This document shows, in pieces, positions 1 through 9,033 of a DNA stretch of 64,000 nucleotides; position 1 is the first letter of the stretch, and every line of letters starts with the position of its first letter. The stretch is from Paenibacillus sp. SYP-B4298 (GTDB taxonomy: Bacteria; Bacillota; Bacilli; Paenibacillales; Paenibacillaceae): assembly GCF_027627475.1 (NCBI RefSeq), contig NZ_CP115484.1:6056501-6120500 (forward strand). Direction: 5' to 3'. The position numbers and the translations under genes were made by a program. The notes under the pieces are model-generated. The model saw only the letters and a list, made by a program, of their open reading frames with translations, ran no database searches and had not been told where the DNA came from.

Positions 1-21
1 TTGGCGAATGCCGTGTACAGG

Positions 22-223
22 TTAGAAGTCGAAGAGAGTATAAGCTGTCTATGTATGCGGGTCTGAGATGTCTGCGCGAAATGAAGCCGCGCCCGTCAAA
101 GCGATATAGACGTTTACAATTGGAATCGAAAGAGAGTATGGGCTGCACAAATATACCTGTCTTCAATTCCTGCGCGAATCGAAATCTATGCCCGTCGAGG
201 CTGTCGAAGCCGTTTACACTTGG
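22..223. repeat. Imperfect tandem repeat of about 100 bp upstream of the sugar permeases
   Basis: Two copies of a roughly 100-base unit lie head to tail. TCGAAGAGAGTAT (29-41) recurs as TCGAAAGAGAGTAT (126-139), CTGCGCGAA recurs about 98 bases on, and CGTTTACA at 111-118 returns at 211-218. A trace of a third copy (GTGTACAGGTT) is seen at 14-24. The second copy runs into the ribosome site of the first permease. The stretch is probably the intergenic space after a substrate-binding protein gene outside the window. Its role is unknown. Confidence 0.55.
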
Positions 224-234
224 AGGAGATTGTG

Positions 235-1101
235 ATGAACACTGTATTCAAGCGAACTTATTCCTACTGGTTTCTGGTGCCAGCGGCAATCGTCTACCTC
301 ATTATCTTCATCATGCCGACGGTAATGTCCTTCTTCTTCAGCCTGACGCGCTGGGATCTGTCGGAATGGGAGTTCATCGGCCTGGAGAACTTCGTTATGT
401 TCTTCCGCGAGCAGTCGCTCAGCATCGGCTTCAAGAACACGCTGATCTACGCGGTGGTCACCTGCTCACTCAAGGTTGTGCTCGGCCTGCTGCTCGGCGT
501 GCTGTTGACCTCGAAGATTCGGACGAAGGACTATTTGCGTTCGGTGGTATTCTTTCCTACACTGGTGAGCACGATTGCGGTCGGCATCGCCTTCAGCATG
601 ATGATGCACCCGACAGAGGGAGTAATCAATACAGCGCTCGCGGCTATCGGGATTGAAGGCCCGGATTGGCTGGGCAACCCGAGGCTGGCTCTGCTGTCCG
701 TCGCGATGGTGGATGTATGGAAAGGGGTCGGATTTGCGACCGTCATCTATATTGCAGGAATATTGTCGATTCCGCATGAATATTACGAGGCGCTCCAGAT
801 CGATGGAGGCAACGGCTGGAACAAGTTCTGGAGTATTATCGTGCCGCTCAGCCGTCCGGCGACCAACTCGGTCATCATATTGGCCTTTATCGGCGGCTTG
901 CGCTCCTTCGATCTTGTCTGGGCGATGACCAAGGGCGGTCCGGGGTTCACGACCGACCTGATCGCATCGATCATCTATAAGCAATATCAGGGCGGCTTCT
1001 ACGGCCTGGCGACGGCAGGCAATGTCATCCTGTTCCTCGTCGTAACCGCGCTGGCGTTCCCGCTGTATACGTATCTGAACCGCAAGGAGGTCGACCTGTA
1101 G
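235..1101 (+). CDS. CUT1-family sugar ABC transporter permease (MalF/UgpA type)
   Basis: This is an inner-membrane permease subunit that would form a heterodimer with the next gene product to import a sugar or oligosaccharide. The protein has about six hydrophobic segments and the conserved cytoplasmic EAA loop near residues 185-205 (YYEALQIDGGNGWNKF, then PLSRP), the contact site for the shared ATPase. The start is ATG 235 behind GGAGGAG at 222-228; the in-frame TTG at 220 overlaps that ribosome site. The gene is followed after one base by the second permease. The binding protein is probably upstream of the window. The neighbouring rhamnosidase suggests rhamnose-containing glycans as substrate, which is inference. 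Confidence 0.9.
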   Translation: MNTVFKRTYSYWFLVPAAIVYLIIFIMPTVMSFFFSLTRWDLSEWEFIGLENFVMFFREQSLSIGFKNTLIYAVVTCSLKVVLGLLLGVLLTSKIRTKDYLRSVVFFPTLVSTIAVGIAFSMMMHPTEGVINTALAAIGIEGPDWLGNPRLALLSVAMVDVWKGVGFATVIYIAGILSIPHEYYEALQIDGGNGWNKFWSIIVPLSRPATNSVIILAFIGGLRSFDLVWAMTKGGPGFTTDLIASIIYKQYQGGFYGLATAGNVILFLVVTALAFPLYTYLNRKEVDL

Positions 1102-1102
1102 G

Positions 1103-1930
1103 ATGAGACGCATCAGACAATTCAGCTATGAGCTGCTCGGCGTACTATTTACGGTCGTCGCCTTCTGGATTCCATTTTATTTCATCATCGTAAATGCAGG
1201 CAAAAATGAGAAGGATGCCGCGCTGCTCAATCTGAGCTGGCCGACCTCCTCGCAGTTCTGGTCCAATATCAAGACTGTGGTGGAAACGCGGGACTTCATG
1301 CTGCTGCGGGCATTTCTTAACAGCACCGTACTGACGGTCGTATCGATCGTCCTGATCATCGTGCTGTGCGCCATGGCGGGCTATGTCTTGCAGCGGCGCA
1401 AGGACAGAGCGACCCCGATCTTTGATTTCCTTATTCTGGCGGGGCTGATCATCCCTCCAGCGATTGTACCCACCATCTGGGTGCTGGACGGGCTGGGTCT
1501 GTTCAAGACGCTGGGCGGGCTGATTCTGGTAGAGGTGGCGCTCGGCTTTCCTTTCTCGGTGCTGCTGTACAAGGGCTTCATCGCAGCGATACCGCGCGAG
1601 ATCGACGAGGCCGCGGTCATCGACGGCTGTGGCGGGTTCCGGCTGTTCTTCCGCATGATCCTGCCGCTGCTGCAGCCGGTTACAGCGACGATCATCGTCC
1701 TCTCCTCGGTGACGATCTTCAATGATTTCACGAATCCGCTCTATTTCTTGCCGGGCTCGAAGACGCCGACGGTGCAGTTGACGATGTACAATTTCCAGAG
1801 CCAGTTTGTCACGCAGTACAATTTGCTGTTTATGAATATTTTGCTCATTACGATTCCGCCGCTCGTGCTGTTCCTGTTCTTCAATAAACGCATCGTAGCC
1901 GGGATGACAGCAGGCTCTGTCAAGGGTTAA
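1103..1930 (+). CDS. CUT1-family sugar ABC transporter permease (MalG/UgpE type)
   Basis: This is the second permease of the importer. It has six predicted membrane spans and the EAA motif (EIDEAAVIDGCGGFRLFF, about residues 154-171), and it ends with the GMTAGSVKG tail typical of MalG-like subunits. ATG 1103 lies one base after the stop of the first permease, with AAGGAGG at 1084-1090 inside that gene, so the pair is translationally coupled. No ATPase gene is near; CUT1 systems of Paenibacillus commonly share one MsmX-type ATPase encoded elsewhere. Confidence 0.9.
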   Translation: MRRIRQFSYELLGVLFTVVAFWIPFYFIIVNAGKNEKDAALLNLSWPTSSQFWSNIKTVVETRDFMLLRAFLNSTVLTVVSIVLIIVLCAMAGYVLQRRKDRATPIFDFLILAGLIIPPAIVPTIWVLDGLGLFKTLGGLILVEVALGFPFSVLLYKGFIAAIPREIDEAAVIDGCGGFRLFFRMILPLLQPVTATIIVLSSVTIFNDFTNPLYFLPGSKTPTVQLTMYNFQSQFVTQYNLLFMNILLITIPPLVLFLFFNKRIVAGMTAGSVKG

Positions 1931-2008
1931 GATAGTAAGGAAAGCGAATTCACGAACGATCATTAAATGATGTCCGTACTCATTATTGCGCAAAGGGGAA
2001 TGCGATAC

Positions 2009-5000
2009 ATGTCCAAATGGAGTGTTGAATCCGTCACATGCGAATATCAAACTAGGCTGGTAGGAACGGAGCTCCAGGCACCGCGGTTCAGTTGGGTGCT
2101 CAATGCCGGAGAGCGACGCGGTGCAGCGCAGTCTGCATACCGTATTCAGGTGGTGCTGGCAGGGCCAGGGGCCGCGGTAGGGAAGGGCGGCGAGGCGACT
2201 GCTACACATGCGCATGCTGGAGATACAGGGAATGTGGACGCAAGCGGTGCTGCAGGAAGCGTGGACGCAGGCGGTGCGAATAGAGGAAGCGCGGGTGAGG
2301 ACGGCGCCGATGGCGACGGTACGATAACGGCTGATGCCGGGGTGGATACACTGATCTGGGATAGCGGCAAGGTCGAGTCCTCGCAGTCGGTGCATGTTGA
2401 ATATAGAGGGCCGGAGCTGAGCAGCCGCACCATGTACCGTTATCGGGTGATGGTGTGGAATGAGGCCGGCGAGCCGTCGGAATGGAGTACGGACGGCATC
2501 CTGGAGACTGGCATAGGCGGTGCGTCAGCATGGCAGGCGCAGTGGATTACGCCGGATCGGGACGAGATCGCAGCGGACGCACAGCCTTCGTACCTGCTGC
2601 GGCGCAGCTTCGAGCTTCGTCCTGGCGTAGTAGCGGCGCGTGTCTTTGCTACAGCGGCGGGGGTATATGAGCTGTATGTGAACGGCGCCAAGGTGTCGGG
2701 CGACCTGCTCGCTCCGGGCTGGACAAGCTACAGCACCCGCATTCAATATCAGACCTATGATGTGACCGCGCTGCTGCAGGCAGGCGGCAATGGCATCGGC
2801 ATTATGCTGGGCGATGGCTGGTATCGCGGCGGGCTGGGCTTTGATGAGCGCAACTATATGTATGGCGATTGCCGCGCTGCGCTCGCGGAGCTGCATGTGC
2901 GCTATGAGGATGGGACGGAAGAGATCATCGCCACAGGAGCAGACTGGAAGGCGGCGCTGGCTCCGGTTCAATATTCCAATATCTATCACGGAGAGACCTA
3001 TGACGCTCGACTGGAGCAGCCAGGCTGGAGTAGCGAGCCGTTCGACGATGCAGGGTGGAAGGCAGTGGAGCGGGTGGAGCTGCCTTACGATCAACTGGTC
3101 GCACAGGAGAACTGGCCGGTCACGGTGACGGAGGTGCTGCGTCCAGTTGCGGCCTGGGTTACGCCAGCGGGCGATCATGTGCTCGATATGGGGCAAAATA
3201 TGGTTGGCCGGATGCGCCTGACTGTCGAAGCTCCAGCAGGTACGCGCATTGTGCTGCGCCATGCGGAGGTGCTCGACAAGGATGGCAATATTTACTTCGG
3301 CAATCTGCGTCCAGCCAGGCAGACGGTAGAGTATATCGCCAGCGGGACAGGCGTGGAGAGCTACGCGCCGCATTTCACCTTCATGGGCTTCCGCTATGTG
3401 AAGGTAGAGGGCTTCCCGCTCCGCGAGGGTGTCTTGCCTATCGAAGCCTTCCAGGGCGAGGTGATGCACTCGGACATGGCATCGACAGGGGAGTTCGAAT
3501 GCTCAGATGAGCGCGTGAATCAGTTGCAGCGCAATATCCGCTGGGGACAGCGCGGCAACTTCGTTGATGTGCCGACCGACTGCCCGCAGCGTGATGAGCG
3601 GCTGGGCTGGACTGGGGATGCGCAGGTGTTCATCTCGACGGCGTTGTTCAATTACCAGGGTGGCCCGTTCTTCACCAAGTGGCTGCGCGATCTGAAGGCA
3701 GAGCAGCTTGCAGACGGCGGTGTGCCGTTCGTCATCCCGGATATTGTGGGCGGAGCAAGCTCTGCGGCGTGGGGCGATGCAGCGGTCATCTGTCCATGGA
3801 CCGTATACCAATATTATGGCGATCTGCGGTTGCTGGGCGAGCAATATGAGAGTATGAAGCGCTGGGTGGAATATATCCGTGCCCAGGGCGAGCGCGAGGA
3901 CATGTGGGATACCGGCTTCCACTTCGGCGATTGGCTGGCACTGGATGCCAAGGAGAACAGCTATGTTGGCGCAACGCCGACCTCGCTGATCGCTACCGCC
4001 TACTATGCTCATTCGACGCGGCTCGTGCGCGATGCGGCGCAGGCGCTCGGGCATGATGCAGATGCACAGCGGTATAGCGAGCTGCATCGCCGCATCGTAC
4101 AGGCCTTCCGCGATGAATTCATCACGGCGAACGGGCGGGTCGCTTCGCCAACCCAGACGGCGCACATATTGGCGCTCATGTTCGAGCTGGTGGATGGGGA
4201 AGCGAAGCGGCGTGTGGCCGACGATCTGAATCATCTGATCATCGAGAATGACTACCATCTGACCACGGGCTTCGTCGGAACGCCGTATCTGTGCTTCGCC
4301 CTGTCGAACAACGGCTATCATGATACGGCGGTACGGCTGCTGCTGCAGGAGAGCTATCCGGGCTGGCTGTACTCGGTCTCCAAGGGTGCGACGACGATCT
4401 GGGAGCATTGGGACAGCATCAAGCCGGACGGCTCGTTCTGGAGCGACGATATGAACTCGTTCAACCATTATGCCTATGGTGCGATCGGCGACTGGATGTA
4501 CCGCAAGATTGCGGGACTGGATATGGATTCATCCGAGCCGGGCTACAAGAGAATCCGCATCGAGCCGCTGTATGGCTCCACACTGTTGACCTATGCGCGG
4601 GCAGCGCATCAGTCGATGTACGGGCGGATCGAATCAGGCTGGCGGCGTGACGGCGTGCGGATCGAGCTGAGCGTGACGATTCCAGCGAATACGACGGCCG
4701 AGATCATACTGCGCGGCGCGGTGCCGGGTGGTGTCACGGAAAGCGGGCGTGCGCTTGAGGATGCCGAGGGAATTACGGAGATTGTGATGGAAGAGGGCGG
4801 CCTGCTGCTCCGCGCAGGCTCCGGTACGTACTGCTTCATCTATGAGGCGAGCGGACTGTTCCGTCAGGAATATTCGATGCAGACGAGGATGAATGAGCTG
4901 CTGATGGATGAGCGGGCAACCGAGGTCGTCAGACGCCATGCGCCGAACCTGCTGGGCGGCGCGCTGCTGAGCATCGCCAAGCCATGCTCCTTGCAGCAGA

Positions 5001-5074
5001 TTAGCGAGAATGCGATGATGCGTGTGCCGCTGGAAGCGGTAGAGCGGATATTGGCGGATTTGAAGGCGTTGTAG
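2009..5074 (+). CDS. GH78 alpha-L-rhamnosidase
   Basis: The product of about 1021 residues hydrolyses terminal alpha-L-rhamnose from glycans or plant glycosides. It shows the Bac_rhamnosidase order: an N-terminal Ig/FN3-like domain, a beta-sandwich carbohydrate-binding-like domain, and an (alpha/alpha)6 catalytic barrel starting near NFVDVPTDCPQRDERLGWTGD, which carries the acidic residues expected of GH78. There is no signal peptide, so it is probably cytoplasmic and acts on imported oligosaccharides. The start at 2009 fits AAAGGGG at 1992-1998 better than the upstream in-frame ATGs. Two oddities are a Gly/Ala/Asp-rich insert in the N-terminal domain (about 2150-2340) and a C-terminal extension of about 75 residues. 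It follows the two permeases and probably shares their operon. Confidence 0.92.
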   Translation: MSKWSVESVTCEYQTRLVGTELQAPRFSWVLNAGERRGAAQSAYRIQVVLAGPGAAVGKGGEATATHAHAGDTGNVDASGAAGSVDAGGANRGSAGEDGADGDGTITADAGVDTLIWDSGKVESSQSVHVEYRGPELSSRTMYRYRVMVWNEAGEPSEWSTDGILETGIGGASAWQAQWITPDRDEIAADAQPSYLLRRSFELRPGVVAARVFATAAGVYELYVNGAKVSGDLLAPGWTSYSTRIQYQTYDVTALLQAGGNGIGIMLGDGWYRGGLGFDERNYMYGDCRAALAELHVRYEDGTEEIIATGADWKAALAPVQYSNIYHGETYDARLEQPGWSSEPFDDAGWKAVERVELPYDQLVAQENWPVTVTEVLRPVAAWVTPAGDHVLDMGQNMVGRMRLTVEAPAGTRIVLRHAEVLDKDGNIYFGNLRPARQTVEYIASGTGVESYAPHFTFMGFRYVKVEGFPLREGVLPIEAFQGEVMHSDMASTGEFECSDERVNQLQRNIRWGQRGNFVDVPTDCPQRDERLGWTGDAQVFISTALFNYQGGPFFTKWLRDLKAEQLADGGVPFVIPDIVGGASSAAWGDAAVICPWTVYQYYGDLRLLGEQYESMKRWVEYIRAQGEREDMWDTGFHFGDWLALDAKENSYVGATPTSLIATAYYAHSTRLVRDAAQALGHDADAQRYSELHRRIVQAFRDEFITANGRVASPTQTAHILALMFELVDGEAKRRVADDLNHLIIENDYHLTTGFVGTPYLCFALSNNGYHDTAVRLLLQESYPGWLYSVSKGATTIWEHWDSIKPDGSFWSDDMNSFNHYAYGAIGDWMYRKIAGLDMDSSEPGYKRIRIEPLYGSTLLTYARAAHQSMYGRIESGWRRDGVRIELSVTIPANTTAEIILRGAVPGGVTESGRALEDAEGITEIVMEEGGLLLRAGSGTYCFIYEASGLFRQEYSMQTRMNELLMDERATEVVRRHAPNLLGGALLSIAKPCSLQQISENAMMRVPLEAVERILADLKAL

Positions 5075-5082
5075 CTTACGGC

Positions 5083-5113
5083 AGGGGGAAGGCGAAAGAG
5101 CCTTTCCCCTTTG
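5083..5113 (+). terminator. Probable terminator after the rhamnosidase gene
   Basis: GGGGGAAGG and CCTTTCCCC form a hairpin followed by TTT, just after the stop codon at 5074. The T-run is short, so strength is uncertain. Confidence 0.5.
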
Positions 5114-5302
5114 CTGCGCACACGGGATGAATGATGCGCGAACCCCAAGCTCACATGAAAACCCCGGGAGGTTCGCAACCCGCATGAAATCTGGATTTAA
5201 TGGAAATTGAGATCGCTTTTTTGAGAATTTAGAAGTATACTTAAAGAGGTTCGCGATTTTGAGCCCGTAGCCCTTGTGGGACAAGGGCTGAATTGGGGTA
5301 CT
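5114..5302 (+). promoter_or_regulatory. CRISPR array 1 leader
   Basis: This AT-richer stretch precedes the first repeat. It holds the inverted repeat GCGAACC (5138-5144) / GGTTCGC (5170-5176) and a further GGTTCGCG at 5248-5255, 47 bases before the array. The same three elements, with nearly the same wording (GCGAACCCCAAGCT, CCGGGAGGTTCGCAA) and a 48-base gap, occur before array 2. That agreement, with decayed repeats at the far end, identifies the leader side where new spacers enter and transcription starts. Confidence 0.8.
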
Positions 5303-7655
5303 GTCGCTCCTTACGCGGGAGCGTGGATTGAAACTAGACTTACTCATTAACACAGGGATTAAGGCTACAGTCGCTCCTTACGCGGGAGCGTGGATTGAAA
5401 CCATTTGCGCCAGAAGATCCTCAAAGCGTAGCCGTTTGTCGCTCCTTACGCGGGAGCGTGGATTGAAACAATCAGTTATAGCGTCAGTTAGGATGGATCC
5501 CGGTCGCTCCTTACGCGGGAGCGTGGATTGAAACCGCCGGAAAAGCCACCGCCTACACCAAAGCCACCGTCGCTCCTTACGCGGGAGCGTGGATTGAAAC
5601 GATGCCTGGTCGCAGTACAGACCGATGTCACTATAGTCGCTCCTTACGCGGGAGCGTGGATTGAAACACCGTGGAACTGGCTGGCTTCGGCGGCTTCAAC
5701 GTCGCTCCTTACGCGGGAGCGTGGATTGAAACGCGCTCATAACGCCTCGCCTCCACCTGATGTTTTGTCGCTCCTTACGCGGGAGCGTGGATTGAAACGA
5801 TTGTGCCAATGACCGGACCGACATACTCCACGTACGTCGCTCCTTACGCGGGAGCGTGGATTGAAACCTGCGGGTCAGGCAACCCGCGCTCAAATCTATC
5901 CGTCGCTCCTTACGCGGGAGCGTGGATTGAAACCGATGAATAAACGGTGCATAAACGGTGAATAAGCGTCGCTCCTTACGCGGGAGCGTGGATTGAAACT
6001 TCCCCTCACGCTCGTTGGGCGGGAGGGGAAACGGGGTCGCTCCTTACGCGGGAGCGTGGATTGAAACTTCCCCGCACGATGCACATTCGCAATCGAATTG
6101 ATGTCGCTCCTTACGCGGGAGCGTGGATTGAAACTCCTCTCCCTTTGCCTCTATGTGATCCCAAGCCGCGTCGCTCCTTACGCGGGAGCGTGGATTGAAA
6201 CCCCCTGAGTCGAGACAACATATAGGCATACCATCGCTGTCGCTCCTTACGCGGGAGCGTGGATTGAAACATTTGCGGCGTAGTGACGCATTGCTCGGAG
6301 GGTAGTCGCTCCTTACGCGGGAGCGTGGATTGAAACAACGACCTTAACATCGCTCCAAGGTATACGACGTCGCTCCTTACGCGGGAGCGTGGATTGAAAC
6401 CACTCGTATAAGGTAGAGACGCTAATGCCTATGTTGTCGCTCCTTACGCGGGAGCGTGGATTGAAACATGTCAATCGAAAATAGAATACTTGTTCCAGAA
6501 GTCGCTCCTTACGCGGGAGCGTGGATTGAAACTATCATCGGTAGTCCCACGATAGCTTCCCCTAGTAAGTCGCTCCTTACGCGGGAGCGTGGATTGAAAC
6601 GATTTCATCACCGCAGGAGATTGTTTCGTCACTCCGTCGCTCCTTACGCGGGAGCGTGGATTGAAACCTCGGGCAAGTAACCGCTTGGAAGCAACTCTTT
6701 TGTCGCTCCTTACGCGGGAGCGTGGATTGAAACCGCTGGACGGGCGCCCCCGATCAGACGGAAGACCGTCGCTCCTTACGCGGGAGCGTGGATTGAAACA
6801 GGAAGACGGTATTCAACTATGAGCAAGCAAAATGTCGCTCCTTACGCGGGAGCGTGGATTGAAACCGATTTATACACGGAGTACCTGAGGGAGAGGGGTC
6901 GCTCCTTACGCGGGAGCGTGGATTGAAACGATCTGCGCGAATGTGATATTTTCCACAGCGTTGTCGCTCCTTACGCGGGAGCGTGGATTGAAACAACCTG
7001 GGTCATGGCAAGACGGTAACGAAGAAAAGTCGCTCCTTACGCGGGAGCGTGGATTGAAACTTGGCGTCAATCACAATCTTATCCCCCGGCGCGGTCGCTC
7101 CTTACGCGGGAGCGTGGATTGAAACGCCATCAAGCGCTATCTTACGGGCGACTAGCTCCAGCGTCGCTCCTTACGCGGGAGCGTGGATTGAAACTCATGG
7201 CACAACCACCCCCTCTTGTATTTGCCCGTCGCTCCTTACGCGGGAGCGTGGATTGAAACCAATGGTGTTGTGGACACTGAGTATGTGTACGCTTGTCGCT
7301 CCTTACGCGGGAGCGTGGATTGAAACGCCCATAGCCTATTAGCGGCATAGGCTGCTAGCGGTCGCTCCTTACGCGGGAGCGTGGATTGAAACCTTGATGA
7401 CACGCGCCAGAATCTCCGACAATTCGTCGCTCCTTACGCGGGAGCGTGGATTGAAACGCCTTGTTATCAGACATCCATTGCCCGAATCGAGTCGCTCCTT
7501 ACGCGGGAGCGTGGATTGAAACTGGTACCGTTTGAGCTTTGGATCTAGTGAGTCGCGTCGTTCCTTACACGGTAGTGTGTAAGGAAACATCAGAAAGAGC
7601 CGTTTTCCCGGTTGGGGATGCTCGTGGCTCCTTACACAGGAGAGTACCGAGTCCA
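5303..7655 (+). CRISPR. CRISPR array 1, type I-C, 34 intact repeats plus two degenerate repeats
   Basis: The 32-base repeat begins GTCGCTCCTTACGCGG and ends GAGCGTGGATTGAAAC. I counted 34 essentially identical copies from 5303 to 7522, separated by 33 different spacers of about 32-37 bases. The repeat folds through CGCTCC/GGAGCG and ends in the ATTGAAAC handle typical of type I-C. A strongly changed repeat follows at 7557-7588 (GTCGTTCCTTACAC..., ending AAGGAAAC), and a barely recognisable one at 7624-7655. These mark the old, trailer end, so the array reads left to right from its leader at 5114-5302. The spacers record past infections; their targets cannot be named without a search. Confidence 0.98.
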
Positions 7656-7689
7656 AGAATGTTGAATTAACAGCATTCTTGGATTTTTT
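7652..7689 (+). terminator. Terminator closing CRISPR array 1
   Basis: TCCAAGAATG (7652-7661) and CATTCTTGGA (7674-7683) form a perfect 10-base stem followed by TTTTTT. It sits directly after the last decayed repeat and would end the pre-crRNA transcript. From there to the next gene (7844) the sequence is AT-rich and holds no other feature I can support. Confidence 0.8.
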
Positions 7690-7843
7690 ATTTTGAAGCC
7701 ATTGTATTAATGAGGATGTTCTGAACCATTCTCTGCGTATTATAGAAAAGTCAAAATAATTGAAATAACGACGTATTTCGACACATTTTTAATCTGTAAT
7801 GGTATAAACTTGAAAGGTAGGTCAGTAGTTAGGGGGACTTCAG

Positions 7844-8809
7844 ATGAATAAGTCGTTAACTTCAATGCAAAGAAAGCAAAAAGTGGTCGCTAATATTAAA
7901 GATAACTATCGTCAAATTGAACGGTCGATAGTTGCTCAACTATTTATGAAGCATGATCTTCATGGAACTACTATCGGCTCGGAACGCGAAGACATCTGGC
8001 GGCAGTTGTTTGAAATGATTATTCCAAAAAAATTTGTTATCGAACAATCGGCTTTTATTATTGATTCTGGTGAAGGTGTGTCTCATGAGGTTGATCTGGT
8101 CATAATGGATGAGACTTACACTCCGTACATATTCCGTTACGGTCGGTTGAAGTTCATTCCTATCGAGGCAGTGGCAGCTGTGGTGGAGTGCAAGAGTCAC
8201 GCATTAAAAGAGAAAGCTCTTAAAAAATGGGTAAACAGCATCGAAGAATTACGAACCAATGATTTATCCATTGCACGCCTTGCACAATCTATTGCAACCA
8301 GAGCCGTACTGACACAAAGCTCAACCCGCCCGATTCGTATATTATGTGCGCTGGAAAACGAAGTGAAAGAGTCTATAGCAAGGCTTTTCGATTTTTCTCT
8401 GTGGGCTACATCTCCAGATCCTACAGGCAGAGAAGGAAGTGACTCTAGTATCCACCCATCCTTGGGTCACATTCGTATTGCTTGTCATTTAAGCAAAGGG
8501 GAGAAAGTAGAGAAGGGGAAGGCAGTGAAGTCTGAACAGGGATCGGAAACATTAAAGGATTGGTTCTTGTCGCTGAATCATTATGGTAAGACCCCGTCGC
8601 TTACTATGCCTGAAGATATGGATACACCACTTTCAGCGTATCAGGTTAAGGATGAACTGGGTAATCTGTCGCTTCTAACCTTTAATTTTCAATTAAATCA
8701 GTTGTTAATGCTGATTAACAACCCGATACTATTCCCACATAGAGCTTATGTGAAAATGTTCAACCCGGATGCCTTTCCTAAGCAAGTGGAGAATGATGCA
8801 GAAGTGTAG
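7844..8809 (+). CDS. DUF6602-type protein with a PD-(D/E)XK nuclease-like motif
   Basis: The product of 321 residues resembles the DUF6602 family. An early GSEREDIWRQLF helix is followed by HEVDLVIMD (about residues 82-90) and IEAVAAVVECKS (about 108-119). The order Asp ... Glu-x-Lys (ECK) is what restriction-endonuclease-like folds use to bind metal, so nuclease activity is plausible but unproven. The gene is clearly AT-richer than the cas genes. It stands alone between the terminator of array 1 and the cas operon, with GGGGG before the ATG. Family members occur in defence islands and beside restriction genes. A role with the CRISPR system is inference from position only. Confidence 0.6.
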   Translation: MNKSLTSMQRKQKVVANIKDNYRQIERSIVAQLFMKHDLHGTTIGSEREDIWRQLFEMIIPKKFVIEQSAFIIDSGEGVSHEVDLVIMDETYTPYIFRYGRLKFIPIEAVAAVVECKSHALKEKALKKWVNSIEELRTNDLSIARLAQSIATRAVLTQSSTRPIRILCALENEVKESIARLFDFSLWATSPDPTGREGSDSSIHPSLGHIRIACHLSKGEKVEKGKAVKSEQGSETLKDWFLSLNHYGKTPSLTMPEDMDTPLSAYQVKDELGNLSLLTFNFQLNQLLMLINNPILFPHRAYVKMFNPDAFPKQVENDAEV

Positions 8810-9033
8810 CGTTCACAATTGACAAGATGCGGACGGAGCACACATAAGCCATTCCCTCTTCTTTATCCTCTCCTTCATGTACAAAAACGGTAAATTAAAA
8901 ATTTTTTGTATAATCATGAAGGAATTTGACGTTTCATGTAGAAATGATACTTTAGTCTCTGGATGATTTTGTATTTTACTAGGTCTATCGATATAGCTTT
9001 ATATTTTCACTCTTGTGTGACAGGAGGGAAGCC

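Noticed and set aside
1145-2395. 416-codon open frame on the minus strand across the second permease and the rhamnosidase
   Set aside because: It runs opposite two well-supported genes, has no ribosome site, and its composition (Arg, His, Gln rich) is that of antisense shadow in GC-rich coding DNA.
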